From NCBI GenBank assembly GCA_902527045.1, contig CABZNL010000003.1, forward strand, positions 1 through 64,000: a stretch of DNA of 64,000 nt. Direction: 5' to 3'. The position numbers were made by a program, and so were the translations under genes. This document shows positions 39,815 through 48,551 of this stretch, piece after piece (the first letter of the stretch is position 1; each line of letters begins with the position of its first letter). The notes under the pieces are model-generated. The model was not told the origin of the DNA and made no database searches. It saw only the letters and a program-made list of their open reading frames with translations. Source of the DNA: an uncultured Alphaproteobacteria bacterium (GTDB lineage Bacteria > Pseudomonadota > Alphaproteobacteria > HIMB59).

Positions 39815-42577
39815 TTAATTTGCTACAGCTTGTATTTTTTCTACACTCGCTGCACTAAACTTAAATTCTGGGATTTTACCAATTGGGTCTAGTTGTGGGT
39901 TAGTCAATACATTTGCTGCAGCCTCTGCAAAACAGAAAGGCATAAAAACCATACCTTCAGGAATTTCTTTATCACTCCTAACTTTAATAGCAAGTGATCC
40001 TCTTTTAGTTTTAACTAAGACTTGATCTCCAGGATTAATGGTCATTCTTTTCATATCCCATCTATTCATACTTACTATTGCTTCTGGTTCTAGATGATCT
40101 AATACATTTGCTCTTCTAGTCATAGAACCCGTATGCCAGTGCTCTAACAATCTACCAGTGGTTAAAATCATTGGAAAGTCATCATCTGGTAACTCTGCTG
40201 GGGGTATTAATTTAGCAGGAACTATTTTACCTCTTCCATTTGCAGTTGGAAAATTTTCATTAAATATAATTTCATTTCCAGGTTTATTTGGATCATCACA
40301 AGGATATGTAACTGAGTTTTCATTTTCTAATCTTTCATAAGTTATATTCATTAATGACGGCATGACTTGTGCCATTTCATTAAAAATATCTCTTGGGTGT
40401 AAATAACTCCAATCTAAACCCAAACCCTGAGCTATAGCTTGAGTAATCCACCAATCTTGTCTCGCAGAACCTGGAGGGGCTACCGCCTGACGCCCTAATT
40501 GCACTTGTCTATTTGTGTTTGTATAAGTTCCAGTTTTTTCAGCATGAGCAGAAGATGGAAGAATAACATCTGCATGCCAAGCAGTTTCCGTCATAAAAAT
40601 ATCTTGGACTACTAGATGATCTAATTTAGCCAAAGCAGCTCTCGCATGTTTTTGGTCTGGATCTGACATTGCAGGATTTTCACCCATAATGTACATCCCT
40701 TTAATTTCATCTTCTAAAATTTTATTAATAACTTCAACAACTGTTAATCCTTTTTTATCATCTAAGCCTGTCTTCCAAAAATTTTCATATTTTTGATGAA
40801 TACTTCCATCTTCAACAGATTGATAATCTGGGAAGACCATTGGAATCAAACCAGCATCAGAGGCGCCTTGAACATTATTTTGTCCTCTTAGTGGATGTAG
40901 CCCTGTTCCCTCCCTACCAATTTGTCCGGTTGTTAAAGCTAGTGCAATTAAACATCTAGCGTTATCTGTTCCATGAACGTGCTGGGAAATTCCCATACCC
41001 CAGAATATAATTGATCTCTCTGATTTTGCATAAAGCCTGGCAACCTCACGTAGTTCTTGAGCTTTAATACCACAAATGGCTTCCATTTTCTCAGGAGAAA
41101 AATCTTTTATTTCCTGTTGTAATTTTTCAAACCCTTCAGTTTGTCCTTGAATATATTGTTCGTCATAAAGTTTTTCTTCCACAATTGTATATAAAAGTGC
41201 ATTGAGCATAGCAACATCAGTACCAGCTTTAAATTGTAAATTATGAGTAGCGTGTTTTGTTAAACCTTGTTTTCTTGGATCCATCACAACAAGTTTTGAA
41301 CCTCTTTTAGCAGCGCGTTTGAGATAAGTTGCTGCTACTGGATGGTTTTCTGTAGGTCTCGCCCCAATTACGATTACACAGTCTGCATCAGAGGCAGACA
41401 TGAACGGTGCTGATACAGCGCCAGAATTAACACATTCCATTAATGCTGCTACTGAAGAGGCATGGCAAAGTCTAGTACAGTGATCGACATTATTAGATCC
41501 AAAACCCACTCTAACTAATTTTTGAAAGAGATAAGCTTCTTCATTAGAGCACTTTGCGGATCCAAAACCAGCTAAGCTTTTTGGCCCATGATCTTCTTTT
41601 AAATTCAAAAAGCCTGCGGAAGCCCTACTTAGAGCGTCTTCCCAGGTGGTTTCTTCAAAATAGTCATAAATATCAGCATCTTTGATTTCTAAATTTGGAT
41701 CTTTATTTACACTTGATTTTCTAACCAAAGGTTTGGTAAGTCTCCCATCATGATTTATATAATCAAAACCAAATCTGCCTTTAACACATAGTCTATTTTC
41801 GTTTGCAGGACCATTTTTTCCATCAACGTATAATATTTTTTCATCTTTAACGTGGACTTCAGTTTGACATCCAACGCCACAGTAAGGGCAAACACTCTCT
41901 ACTACTTTATCTGAATAAGCTTCTCTATGACCTTCCTCATTGACAACAGTGGACTCCATAAGGGCTCCTGTTGGACATGCTTGAACACACTCTCCACACG
42001 CAACACAAGTGCTATTACCCATTGGATCGTCTAAATCGAAAATTACTTTAGCTGTTGAGCCTCTATAAGCCATACCAATCACATCATTAACCTGAACCTC
42101 ACGGCAAGCACGAACGCATAAACTACAATTAATACATGCATCTAAATTTACACTCATAGCCTTATGAGATCTGTCTAATTCTATTTTGTCTTTACTTGGA
42201 AAACGGCTCTCACTAACTCCTAATTTATCTGACCAGTTCCAAAATTTTGACTCAGGATCAGGTGAAACATTTTTGTCAGGTTGATCAGATACTAGAAGTT
42301 CAAAAACCATAGAGCGAGATTTTTCTGCTCTTGAAGAATTTACGGTGACCTCCATACCCTCTGTTGGTTTACGGATACATGAAGCAGCAAGAGTTCTCTC
42401 ACCTTTAATTTCGACCATACATGCACGGCAGTTACCATCTGCTCGATAACCCGGCTCAGGAGAATAACAAAGATGTGGAATATCTATGTTATTTTTCTTT
42501 GCAACGTCCCAGATAGACTCATCTTTAGCAGCTAAATATTCATTGCCATCAATCTTGAATTTAATATTTTCTGACAT
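39815..42577 (-). CDS. fdsA: NAD-dependent formate dehydrogenase, catalytic alpha subunit
   Basis: This 920 aa molybdopterin enzyme oxidises formate to CO2 and passes electrons to the FdsGB chain. In order: an N-terminal [2Fe-2S] domain (C37, C50, C53, C67), two [4Fe-4S] clusters (C148-C151-C154-C158 and C191-C194-C197-C201), a third [4Fe-4S] site (C230, C233, C237, C264), then the bis-MGD domains. The molybdenum ligand is a cysteine, C371 in DHCTRLCHAS, so no selenocysteine is needed; the next-residue histidine is present. It starts inside the fdsGB stop (TAATG). The 3' end faces a convergent gene after 2 nt, so no fdsD follows. Confidence 0.95.
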   Translation of the reverse strand: MSENIKFKIDGNEYLAAKDESIWDVAKKNNIDIPHLCYSPEPGYRADGNCRACMVEIKGERTLAASCIRKPTEGMEVTVNSSRAEKSRSMVFELLVSDQPDKNVSPDPESKFWNWSDKLGVSESRFPSKDKIELDRSHKAMSVNLDACINCSLCVRACREVQVNDVIGMAYRGSTAKVIFDLDDPMGNSTCVACGECVQACPTGALMESTVVNEEGHREAYSDKVVESVCPYCGVGCQTEVHVKDEKILYVDGKNGPANENRLCVKGRFGFDYINHDGRLTKPLVRKSSVNKDPNLEIKDADIYDYFEETTWEDALSRASAGFLNLKEDHGPKSLAGFGSAKCSNEEAYLFQKLVRVGFGSNNVDHCTRLCHASSVAALMECVNSGAVSAPFMSASDADCVIVIGARPTENHPVAATYLKRAAKRGSKLVVMDPRKQGLTKHATHNLQFKAGTDVAMLNALLYTIVEEKLYDEQYIQGQTEGFEKLQQEIKDFSPEKMEAICGIKAQELREVARLYAKSERSIIFWGMGISQHVHGTDNARCLIALALTTGQIGREGTGLHPLRGQNNVQGASDAGLIPMVFPDYQSVEDGSIHQKYENFWKTGLDDKKGLTVVEVINKILEDEIKGMYIMGENPAMSDPDQKHARAALAKLDHLVVQDIFMTETAWHADVILPSSAHAEKTGTYTNTNRQVQLGRQAVAPPGSARQDWWITQAIAQGLGLDWSYLHPRDIFNEMAQVMPSLMNITYERLENENSVTYPCDDPNKPGNEIIFNENFPTANGRGKIVPAKLIPPAELPDDDFPMILTTGRLLEHWHTGSMTRRANVLDHLEPEAIVSMNRWDMKRMTINPGDQVLVKTKRGSLAIKVRSDKEIPEGMVFMPFCFAEAAANVLTNPQLDPIGKIPEFKFSAASVEKIQAVAN

Positions 42578-44277
42578 TAGTTTGTTACCTCTTCAGGGAA
42601 ATGTTTAATAACAGATAGCATTGGGTTTGGTGCTGCCTGTCCTAAGCCACATATTGAGGCATCCATCATTGCAGATGATAATTCTTTTAGAAGCTCAACA
42701 TCCCATGAAGACTCATTCATTAGTTTAAGAGCTTTCTCAGTTCCGTTTCTACATGGAGTACATTGACCACAACTCTCATCATGAAAAAAGAACATCAAAT
42801 TCTTAGCAATATCCTTCATATTATCTTTATCAGATAACACCACCACTGCAGCAGATCCGATGAAACAACCATGTTCTTGAAGTGTATCAAAATCTAATGG
42901 AACATTGTCTAATTTCGCAGGAAGGATACCGCCAGAAGCTCCGCCTGGTAGGTACGCTTTAAAGGTATGCCCTTCTTGAATTCCACCACAATATTCATCA
43001 ATGAGCTGTTTTATTGTGATACCAGCTGGGGCTAACTTTACACCAGGGTTTTTTACTCTTCCAGAAACCGAGTATGTTCTTAAACCCTTTCTACCATTAA
43101 GACCATGGCTACTAAACCAAACCGCTCCTTTTTCTAGAATTTCTCTTACCCAAAAAACAGTTTCAACATTGTGAATTAAAGTGGGTCTACCAAACAAACC
43201 TACTTGAGATGGAAATGGAGGTTTATGTCTTGGTAATCCTCTCTTACCTTCCAAGCTCTCTAACATAGAGGACTCTTCACCACAAATATAAGCACCTGCC
43301 CCTCTTCTAAAATGAATTCTAGTTTTAATATTTAAGTTATTCTCCTCTAAAATTTTAATTTCTTTTTTTAAAAATTTAATCACATCAGGATATTCATCGC
43401 GCATGTATATATAAACATCAGTAGCTTCAACAACCCACGCAGCGATTAACATACCTTCAAGGAATCTATGTGGATCTCGAGTCAAATAATGATGATCTTT
43501 GAATGTTCCTGGTTCACCCTCATCTCCATTAATAGCCATGAGCCTTGGTTTATCCTCAGCTCTAACAAATCTCCATTTTCTACCTGTTGGAAATCCTGCA
43601 CCACCTAAACCTCTCAATCCTGATTGCTCCATTTCTTCGATCAATTTCATAGGGTCCTCTTTATCTTCAATACAGTCTTTTAAAATTTTATATCCACCCT
43701 CTTTTACATAATCTTCGTAGCTAATGTAATTTGGAATAACAGGTTTTGTGTCTTGTTCTTCTATAGCTTTTTGAACTATACTAACATTTGCATTTACAAA
43801 ATGTTTTTTTCCCACTTCAACTACTGGTGCCTGGTGACATCTCCCCATACATGGAGCTCTGACAACTCTTACATTACTATTCAAATTATCTTTTAAATCT
43901 TTTTCCAAAGATTTGCATCCGTTCATCTCGCATGTAATACCATCACACACTCTTATAGTTGTATCTGGTGGAGTTAAGTCATCTTCTTTGTAAATATCAA
44001 AGTGAGCGTAAAATGAGGCAGTCTCATAAATTTCAGTTAGAGGTAAGTTAGTTAACTCTGATAGGGCAGTTAAATGTCTAGGTTTAAGACATTTATATCG
44101 ATCTTGAATTAAATGAAGACTTTCAATTAACATATCTCTTTGTCTAAAATAGTCATTTGGTATAAGTTTTTTAAGATCGTCTACTGACTGATCATCACTT
44201 TGGCGTCCTTTATTAAATTCAAGTGCTTTTCTTCTACCAGAGCCAGGATGAATCTTAGTTTGAGAGTCTTCTTTCAT
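42577..44277 (-). CDS. Formate dehydrogenase gamma-beta fusion (FdsG-FdsB), diaphorase subunit
   Basis: This 566 aa chain fuses two subunits that are separate in the canonical fds operon. Residues about 40-170 are NuoE/FdsG-like with [2Fe-2S] cysteines C111, C116, C143 and C147. Residues about 185-566 are NuoF/FdsB-like with the FMN/NADH loop GLRGLGGAGFPTGRKW (220-235), NGDEGEPGTFKD and a C-terminal [4Fe-4S] site (CGQCTPCRNG plus SICGLGQ). It should reduce NAD+ with electrons from FdsA in the cytoplasm. Similar fusions occur in other formate dehydrogenases and hydrogenases. No Shine-Dalgarno precedes the ATG. Confidence 0.93.
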   Translation of the reverse strand: MKEDSQTKIHPGSGRRKALEFNKGRQSDDQSVDDLKKLIPNDYFRQRDMLIESLHLIQDRYKCLKPRHLTALSELTNLPLTEIYETASFYAHFDIYKEDDLTPPDTTIRVCDGITCEMNGCKSLEKDLKDNLNSNVRVVRAPCMGRCHQAPVVEVGKKHFVNANVSIVQKAIEEQDTKPVIPNYISYEDYVKEGGYKILKDCIEDKEDPMKLIEEMEQSGLRGLGGAGFPTGRKWRFVRAEDKPRLMAINGDEGEPGTFKDHHYLTRDPHRFLEGMLIAAWVVEATDVYIYMRDEYPDVIKFLKKEIKILEENNLNIKTRIHFRRGAGAYICGEESSMLESLEGKRGLPRHKPPFPSQVGLFGRPTLIHNVETVFWVREILEKGAVWFSSHGLNGRKGLRTYSVSGRVKNPGVKLAPAGITIKQLIDEYCGGIQEGHTFKAYLPGGASGGILPAKLDNVPLDFDTLQEHGCFIGSAAVVVLSDKDNMKDIAKNLMFFFHDESCGQCTPCRNGTEKALKLMNESSWDVELLKELSSAMMDASICGLGQAAPNPMLSVIKHFPEEVTN

Positions 44278-44284
44278 TATGTGT

Positions 44285-44312
44285 AATGTAGTAATTTTTT
44301 ATTAAGAATCAA
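44285..44312 (-). promoter_or_regulatory. Candidate formate dehydrogenase promoter
   Basis: The minus strand has -35 TTGATT (44307-44312), a 16-nt spacer and -10 TACATT (44285-44290), which would start the message at about the fdsGB ATG (44277). Both boxes are imperfect, so this is weak. Confidence 0.3.
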
Positions 44313-44337
44313 TTATCAATAAGTAATTAATTAATAA
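44299..44337. repeat. AT-rich inverted repeat between the LysR gene and fdsGB
   Basis: Perfect 7-bp arms TTATTAA (44299-44305) and TTAATAA (44331-44337) are separated by 25 nt and overlap the candidate fdsGB promoter. A LysR-type operator is possible, but such short AT arms arise easily by chance in DNA of this composition. Confidence 0.3.
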
Positions 44338-44340
44338 CAA

Positions 44341-45222
44341 TTACTTATTAAAGCTTTTTAAGAACTTTAGAAAGTTATTTTTTATGGGTGAGGGACTTTT
44401 ATCATCTATATGGACAATACCTACTTTATGCATGATTTCAGGGGAAACTAATTGAATAAAATTTGTATTTTCATCGTAGTTAAAAGATTGAGTAAAAATG
44501 TATGGCATTATGGTAGAGAATTCAGAACTATTAACGTGTGAGTATATGTGTGTCATCGAATTAGACTCAATTAAAACTCTAGGATTGATATTATTTTCTT
44601 TAAACACTGCATCTAAAATTCTTCTAAATTGATTTTCTTTTGAAATTAAACATAGATCTAAATTGCCACATTCTTGCCATTTAATCTTCTTTTTATCTTT
44701 TAGATCCTCTTTTTTAGAAATTAAGTAGTATGTCTCCTTGTAAAGAGGTATTTTTTCAACTCCTAAAATTGGCTCATTTTCTAGATAGCTAATACCAAGA
44801 TCCAATTTAAAATCATGAAGATTTCGATCAATCTCATTTGAAGACATTGAAATAACTTGTAATTTAACATTAGTAAATTTCTTGACGAAACTATTGAGCA
44901 AAAAAGAGACCTCTAATAAAGCAGTTGGAATTACTCCTATTCTTAAATTTCCTGTTAAATTATTTTTTAACTCAGTGCTTAATTGTTTTATATTAGAATA
45001 TTCTTTAACTATGTTTTTAAATCTTTCTTTAAAAATTTCACCCTCAGAAGTTAAACCGATATAGTTCTTACCTCTTTTTACAAGTCTTACTCCTATTTCA
45101 TTTTCTAAAGCCTTTAATTTCATAGATAAAGCAGGCTGGGAAATATTTAGTTTTTCTGCAGCTCTATTGAAATGCTTCTCACTGTCTAAAGCTAAAATAA
45201 TTTCTAAATTCTTTATTTCCAT
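44341..45222 (-). CDS. LysR-family transcriptional regulator, likely of formate dehydrogenase
   Basis: This 293 aa regulator has the N-terminal winged helix-turn-helix (LEIILALDSEKHFNRAAEKLNISQPALSMKLKALENEIG, here quoted in parts: HFNRAAEKLNISQPALS is the recognition region) and a C-terminal substrate-binding domain from about residue 90. It lies directly upstream of fdsGB on the same strand. LysR-type FdsR regulators of formate dehydrogenase are known in other Proteobacteria; the effector, possibly formate, is inference. Confidence 0.85.
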   Translation of the reverse strand: MEIKNLEIILALDSEKHFNRAAEKLNISQPALSMKLKALENEIGVRLVKRGKNYIGLTSEGEIFKERFKNIVKEYSNIKQLSTELKNNLTGNLRIGVIPTALLEVSFLLNSFVKKFTNVKLQVISMSSNEIDRNLHDFKLDLGISYLENEPILGVEKIPLYKETYYLISKKEDLKDKKKIKWQECGNLDLCLISKENQFRRILDAVFKENNINPRVLIESNSMTHIYSHVNSSEFSTIMPYIFTQSFNYDENTNFIQLVSPEIMHKVGIVHIDDKSPSPIKNNFLKFLKSFNK

Positions 45223-45249
45223 AGATTTTTAAAATAAATATATATGTAA

Positions 45250-45471
45250 ATGAATTATTATCTAGACACTAAAGGATTTGAGTGCCCTATACCTGTATTA
45301 AAAGCTGAAAAATTTATAAAAAAACTAAAGAAAAATGACGTACTCACGATAGAAAGTGATGACCCTTTATCACAGTTTGACTTTAAAAATTTTTGTGAAG
45401 AAAATAAATATAAGATAATCTCACTCAAAAAAGAGGGTAAATTAGTGAATATAAAATTTAAAATTCAATAA
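45250..45471 (+). CDS. TusA-family sulfur carrier protein
   Basis: This 73 aa protein shows the TusA signature at its N-terminus, DTKGFECPIPVLKAEKFIKKL, with the persulfide cysteine in the CPxP motif (C12), then the beta-alpha-beta fold (DVLTIESDDPLSQFDFKNFC). TusA proteins carry sulfane sulfur from cysteine desulfurases to tRNA, molybdenum cofactor and other targets. Its place between the LysR gene and moeA suggests a role in cofactor or FdhD sulfuration rather than tRNA thiolation; that is inference. Its end overlaps moeA by 14 nt. Confidence 0.88.
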   Translation: MNYYLDTKGFECPIPVLKAEKFIKKLKKNDVLTIESDDPLSQFDFKNFCEENKYKIISLKKEGKLVNIKFKIQ

Positions 45472-46636
45472 AATTAATCTTTTCACCTTTTTTTATTTTA
45501 TTTATACCCTCTGGAACAATAGCTAACCCGTCAGCTTCTGCAAGCGAGATAAGTTTTGCCGATCCTTTTGAATTGTGGGTATGTAATAAGTTTTTAGATA
45601 ATTTCACACGATAAAATTTTGTTATATTAGATTTTTTATTTTCTGAAAAAGCAGATCTATAATATTTAGTAATGCTTGAATTATTATTACGAGAAGGATC
45701 TATAAATAAACTTATTAGTAAGTATAAGTTAATGAAAACTGCTAATGGATTTCCTGGAAGTGAAAAATAGAAGTTAGATTTTTGCTTTGAAAAAATAACT
45801 GGTCGACCGGGTTGAATTCTTACATATTTAAAAAGTAGATTGGTATGATCTTCTAAGAAAGATGATATAAAATCTTTAGAACTAAATGATGACCCGCCTG
45901 AGCTTATAATGATATCGAATTTATTTCGATTATTTCTATAAAAACTTTTGATTTTTAATTGGTCGTCTTTTAGTACACCTAAATCTTTAGCTTTTATATT
46001 AAATTTCTTTAAAAAATAAATTATTTGATTTTTGTTTGAGTCATAAACTTGATGGTCTTTTATTTTTTTGCCAGATTTAATCAATTCATTTCCTGAAGAT
46101 ATTACACCGACATTTAAAGCTTTATATACCCATAAATTAGTAATTCCTACAGATGAAAGTAATGCTATTTTTATAAAATCAATTTTTTCATTTTTTTTTA
46201 CTAAAATTTTATTTTTTTTTAAATCTTCTCCTTTTTTTTTAATATCTTTATTAGAAATTTTAGAATATTGGATTATTAAATTATTGTCCTCTATTTTTGC
46301 ATTTTCTAAGGAAATAAAATTTTGAAAGTTTTGTGGAATAATGGCACCCGTATTTATTTTATATGCTAACTTTGGGTTTAATTTATTATATGAATGCCCT
46401 GCGTTAAGTAATCTTTTCGATATCAATATTTTTTTTAAATTTTTATTTGAAATAATATAACCATCAAGTCCTGCAGAATTTTGTAAAGGAAGGTTTATTG
46501 GTGAAATAATTGCTCTTGATGCAACTGCATTATGAGACTCCTCTAATTTAACCCTAGTTTCTCTAAATAATTTCTTTTTTTCTTGAATAATTATTTTTTG
46601 TGCAAGTTCGAATGATATTAACTTAGGAATTTTCAT
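45458..46636 (-). CDS. moeA: Molybdopterin molybdenumtransferase MoeA
   Basis: This 392 aa enzyme (from the ATG at 46636) inserts molybdate into adenylylated molybdopterin. Motifs include RAIISPINLPLQNSAGLDGY near the start, NTGAIIPQNF, the MPT-binding core IIISSGGSSFSSKDF and the PGNPLAV loop (FYFSLPGNPLAVFI). The N-terminal SPxNLPLQNSAGLDG region is a diverged form of DVPPFDNSAMDGYA. An ATG 18 nt upstream is possible but unnecessary. It overlaps the end of mobB by 14 nt. Confidence 0.92.
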   Translation of the reverse strand: MKIPKLISFELAQKIIIQEKKKLFRETRVKLEESHNAVASRAIISPINLPLQNSAGLDGYIISNKNLKKILISKRLLNAGHSYNKLNPKLAYKINTGAIIPQNFQNFISLENAKIEDNNLIIQYSKISNKDIKKKGEDLKKNKILVKKNEKIDFIKIALLSSVGITNLWVYKALNVGVISSGNELIKSGKKIKDHQVYDSNKNQIIYFLKKFNIKAKDLGVLKDDQLKIKSFYRNNRNKFDIIISSGGSSFSSKDFISSFLEDHTNLLFKYVRIQPGRPVIFSKQKSNFYFSLPGNPLAVFINLYLLISLFIDPSRNNNSSITKYYRSAFSENKKSNITKFYRVKLSKNLLHTHNSKGSAKLISLAEADGLAIVPEGINKIKKGEKINFIEF

Positions 46637-47129
46637 TATATATTTCTGATGCAATTTTATCTATTTGACTATGATTAAAGGTTTGTATTGGATGATCCAA
46701 ATCATCATCTGTAACTAAATATTTAACATTATTAGTAGATTTATAGAGGTAGTCTTTATCGTTCTTTTGTAAATGTACCTCTAGTTTAATTAACTCGTCA
46801 CAACTCTTAAAACCCTCAAATATTAATAAATCACAATCTTTATTGAGATCTATTAAACTACCTAAATGTATATCTGGTGTAATTTTCTCTTCCATTAAAG
46901 CAAGTCTTTTATCAGAAACTAGTGTTGTTTTGTATGCACCAGATTTTCGAATTTTATAACTATCAGTATTGGGATGATCAATATCAAAAGAGTGGTGAGC
47001 ATGTTTTACGACACCAACTTTTAATTTTTTTTCTTTAAAAAATTTTACTATATTGCTTACCAAAGTGGTTTTGCCACTATTTTTCCAACCAATAACAGCT
47101 ATTGTTTTCACTTTGTCACCATAATACAA
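46623..47129 (-). CDS. mobB: Molybdopterin-guanine dinucleotide biosynthesis protein MobB
   Basis: This 168 aa GTP-binding adaptor assists MobA in attaching GMP to molybdenum cofactor, the bis-MGD form that FdsA needs. The P-loop is GWKNSGKTTL (about residues 14-23), followed by VGVVKHAHHSFDIDHPNTDSYKIRKSGA and LLIFEGFKS, both MobB hallmarks. Only 11 nt separate its start from the divergent fdhD start. Confidence 0.93.
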   Translation of the reverse strand: MYYGDKVKTIAVIGWKNSGKTTLVSNIVKFFKEKKLKVGVVKHAHHSFDIDHPNTDSYKIRKSGAYKTTLVSDKRLALMEEKITPDIHLGSLIDLNKDCDLLIFEGFKSCDELIKLEVHLQKNDKDYLYKSTNNVKYLVTDDDLDHPIQTFNHSQIDKIASEIYNENS

Positions 47130-47140
47130 TCAAGAAAAAT

Positions 47141-47953
47141 ATGACAGATTTTTTAATCAAACCAAGTGTAAATAATAAATCCTTATTCAAATTAAAAAAA
47201 TCAATTAATGAAAAAGGAGAAATCACAAAAATTCCAATTATTGAAGAAAAACCACTTACCCTTTATTTGAACAATCAAGAGATTGTGACAATCATGACTA
47301 TTGGCGATTATCCAAAATATTTAGCTATTGGATATCTATTCAATCAGGGAATGTTAAATAGTATTGAGGATGTAAAAAAAATTGAATTTCATAAAGACCT
47401 AAAAACAGTAGTTGTTAGAACTAAGAGCAAAACAAATTATGAGGAAAAATTAAAAAAGAAAGTAAATACCTCTGGTTGTGCTCAAGGCACTGTATTTGGA
47501 GATTTGTTTGAAGAAATAAATTCTATTTCCTTAAATAAGAAAATCAAAATTAACCATCAACAGTTAATTAATTTATCAAAAAAAATTAATACTGAACCAA
47601 GTTTGTATTTGTCTGTTGGTGCTATTCATGGATGTGTGCTTTGTAAAGGGGAAAATCCTCTTTACTATTTTGAGGATGTTGGAAGACATAATGCTGTTGA
47701 TAAAATAGCAGGTTTGATACTAGAGAAAAAAATTAATGTTAAAGAAATGTCCTTTTACACTACAGGTAGATTAACGAGTGAAATGGTATTGAAGTGCATT
47801 AAAATGGAGATACCAATATTACTCTCACGTTCAGGATTTACAGCCTGGGCTGTTGAAATAGCTAGAAAAAAAAACTTAACAATGATAGGAAGAATAAGAG
47901 GTAAAAGATTAAATATTTTATCTGGCGACTTTAGATATACCGACAATGAGTAA
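47141..47953 (+). CDS. fdhD: Formate dehydrogenase sulfurtransferase FdhD (FdsC-like)
   Basis: This 270 aa protein should pass sulfur from a cysteine persulfide to the molybdenum site of FdsA, which is needed for formate oxidation. It shows EEKPLTLYLNNQEIVTIMTIG, the active loop TSGCAQGT with Cys113, and EDVGRHNAVDKIAG with the C-terminal SRSGFTAWAVEIA. The loop has one cysteine where E. coli FdhD has CGxCG; a separate CVLC (C165, C168) lies in HGCVLCKGEN. I start at the ATG at 47141 because the family begins there; an earlier start would overlap the divergent mobB gene. Confidence 0.93.
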   Translation: MTDFLIKPSVNNKSLFKLKKSINEKGEITKIPIIEEKPLTLYLNNQEIVTIMTIGDYPKYLAIGYLFNQGMLNSIEDVKKIEFHKDLKTVVVRTKSKTNYEEKLKKKVNTSGCAQGTVFGDLFEEINSISLNKKIKINHQQLINLSKKINTEPSLYLSVGAIHGCVLCKGENPLYYFEDVGRHNAVDKIAGLILEKKINVKEMSFYTTGRLTSEMVLKCIKMEIPILLSRSGFTAWAVEIARKKNLTMIGRIRGKRLNILSGDFRYTDNE

Positions 47954-48551
47954 ACTCATATCAGTTATCCTGACTGGAGGTAGATCTTCAAGAATGAGCT
48001 ATGAGAATAAAAGTTTTTTGAAATTTAATAACAAAAATTTTATTGAGATTTTGACTAATAGTCTCAAAGAAAAATCAGATGAGATTATTATAAATGCAAA
48101 TAGGGATATTCAAAAGTACGAAGAATTAGGATACAGAGTCGTTAAAGATAAGATTAAAGGTTATAAAGGACCCTTAGCTGGTTTACATAGCGCTCTAGAT
48201 TTATACAAGAACACAGATGAGGATATATGGTTTGCTCTTTTTCCTACTGATGCACCAATCATAAATACTAAAATAATAGATATTTTTCTTTCAATTTCCA
48301 AAAAAAATAACAATGCATATATTTCCAAAATTAATAATATTATTGAACCAATGTTTTCTTTTTGGTCTTTAAAAATTTATAAGAATTTAGAAAAAGTTCT
48401 TATAAACAATGATGGATACAAAATTATGAAGTTTGCAGATGAAATAGGTTTTGATTTTGTAAATTTTACAAAAGATAAAAAAATTGAGTTTTTTAATGTA
48501 AACGATAAAGATGATTACACTGAATTTTTAAATTTTAGAGAAACTAACTAG
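47946..48551 (+). CDS. mobA: Molybdenum cofactor guanylyltransferase MobA
   Basis: This 201 aa enzyme joins GMP to molybdopterin to make the MGD cofactor. The nucleotide-binding loop is LTGGRSSRMSYENKSFLKF near the N-terminus, followed by KGYKGPLAGLHSAL and the metal-binding FPTDAP. The usual MGxDK is MSYENK here. It overlaps the fdhD end by 8 nt and the convergent reductase gene by 24 nt. Confidence 0.9.
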   Translation: MSKLISVILTGGRSSRMSYENKSFLKFNNKNFIEILTNSLKEKSDEIIINANRDIQKYEELGYRVVKDKIKGYKGPLAGLHSALDLYKNTDEDIWFALFPTDAPIINTKIIDIFLSISKKNNNAYISKINNIIEPMFSFWSLKIYKNLEKVLINNDGYKIMKFADEIGFDFVNFTKDKKIEFFNVNDKDDYTEFLNFRETN

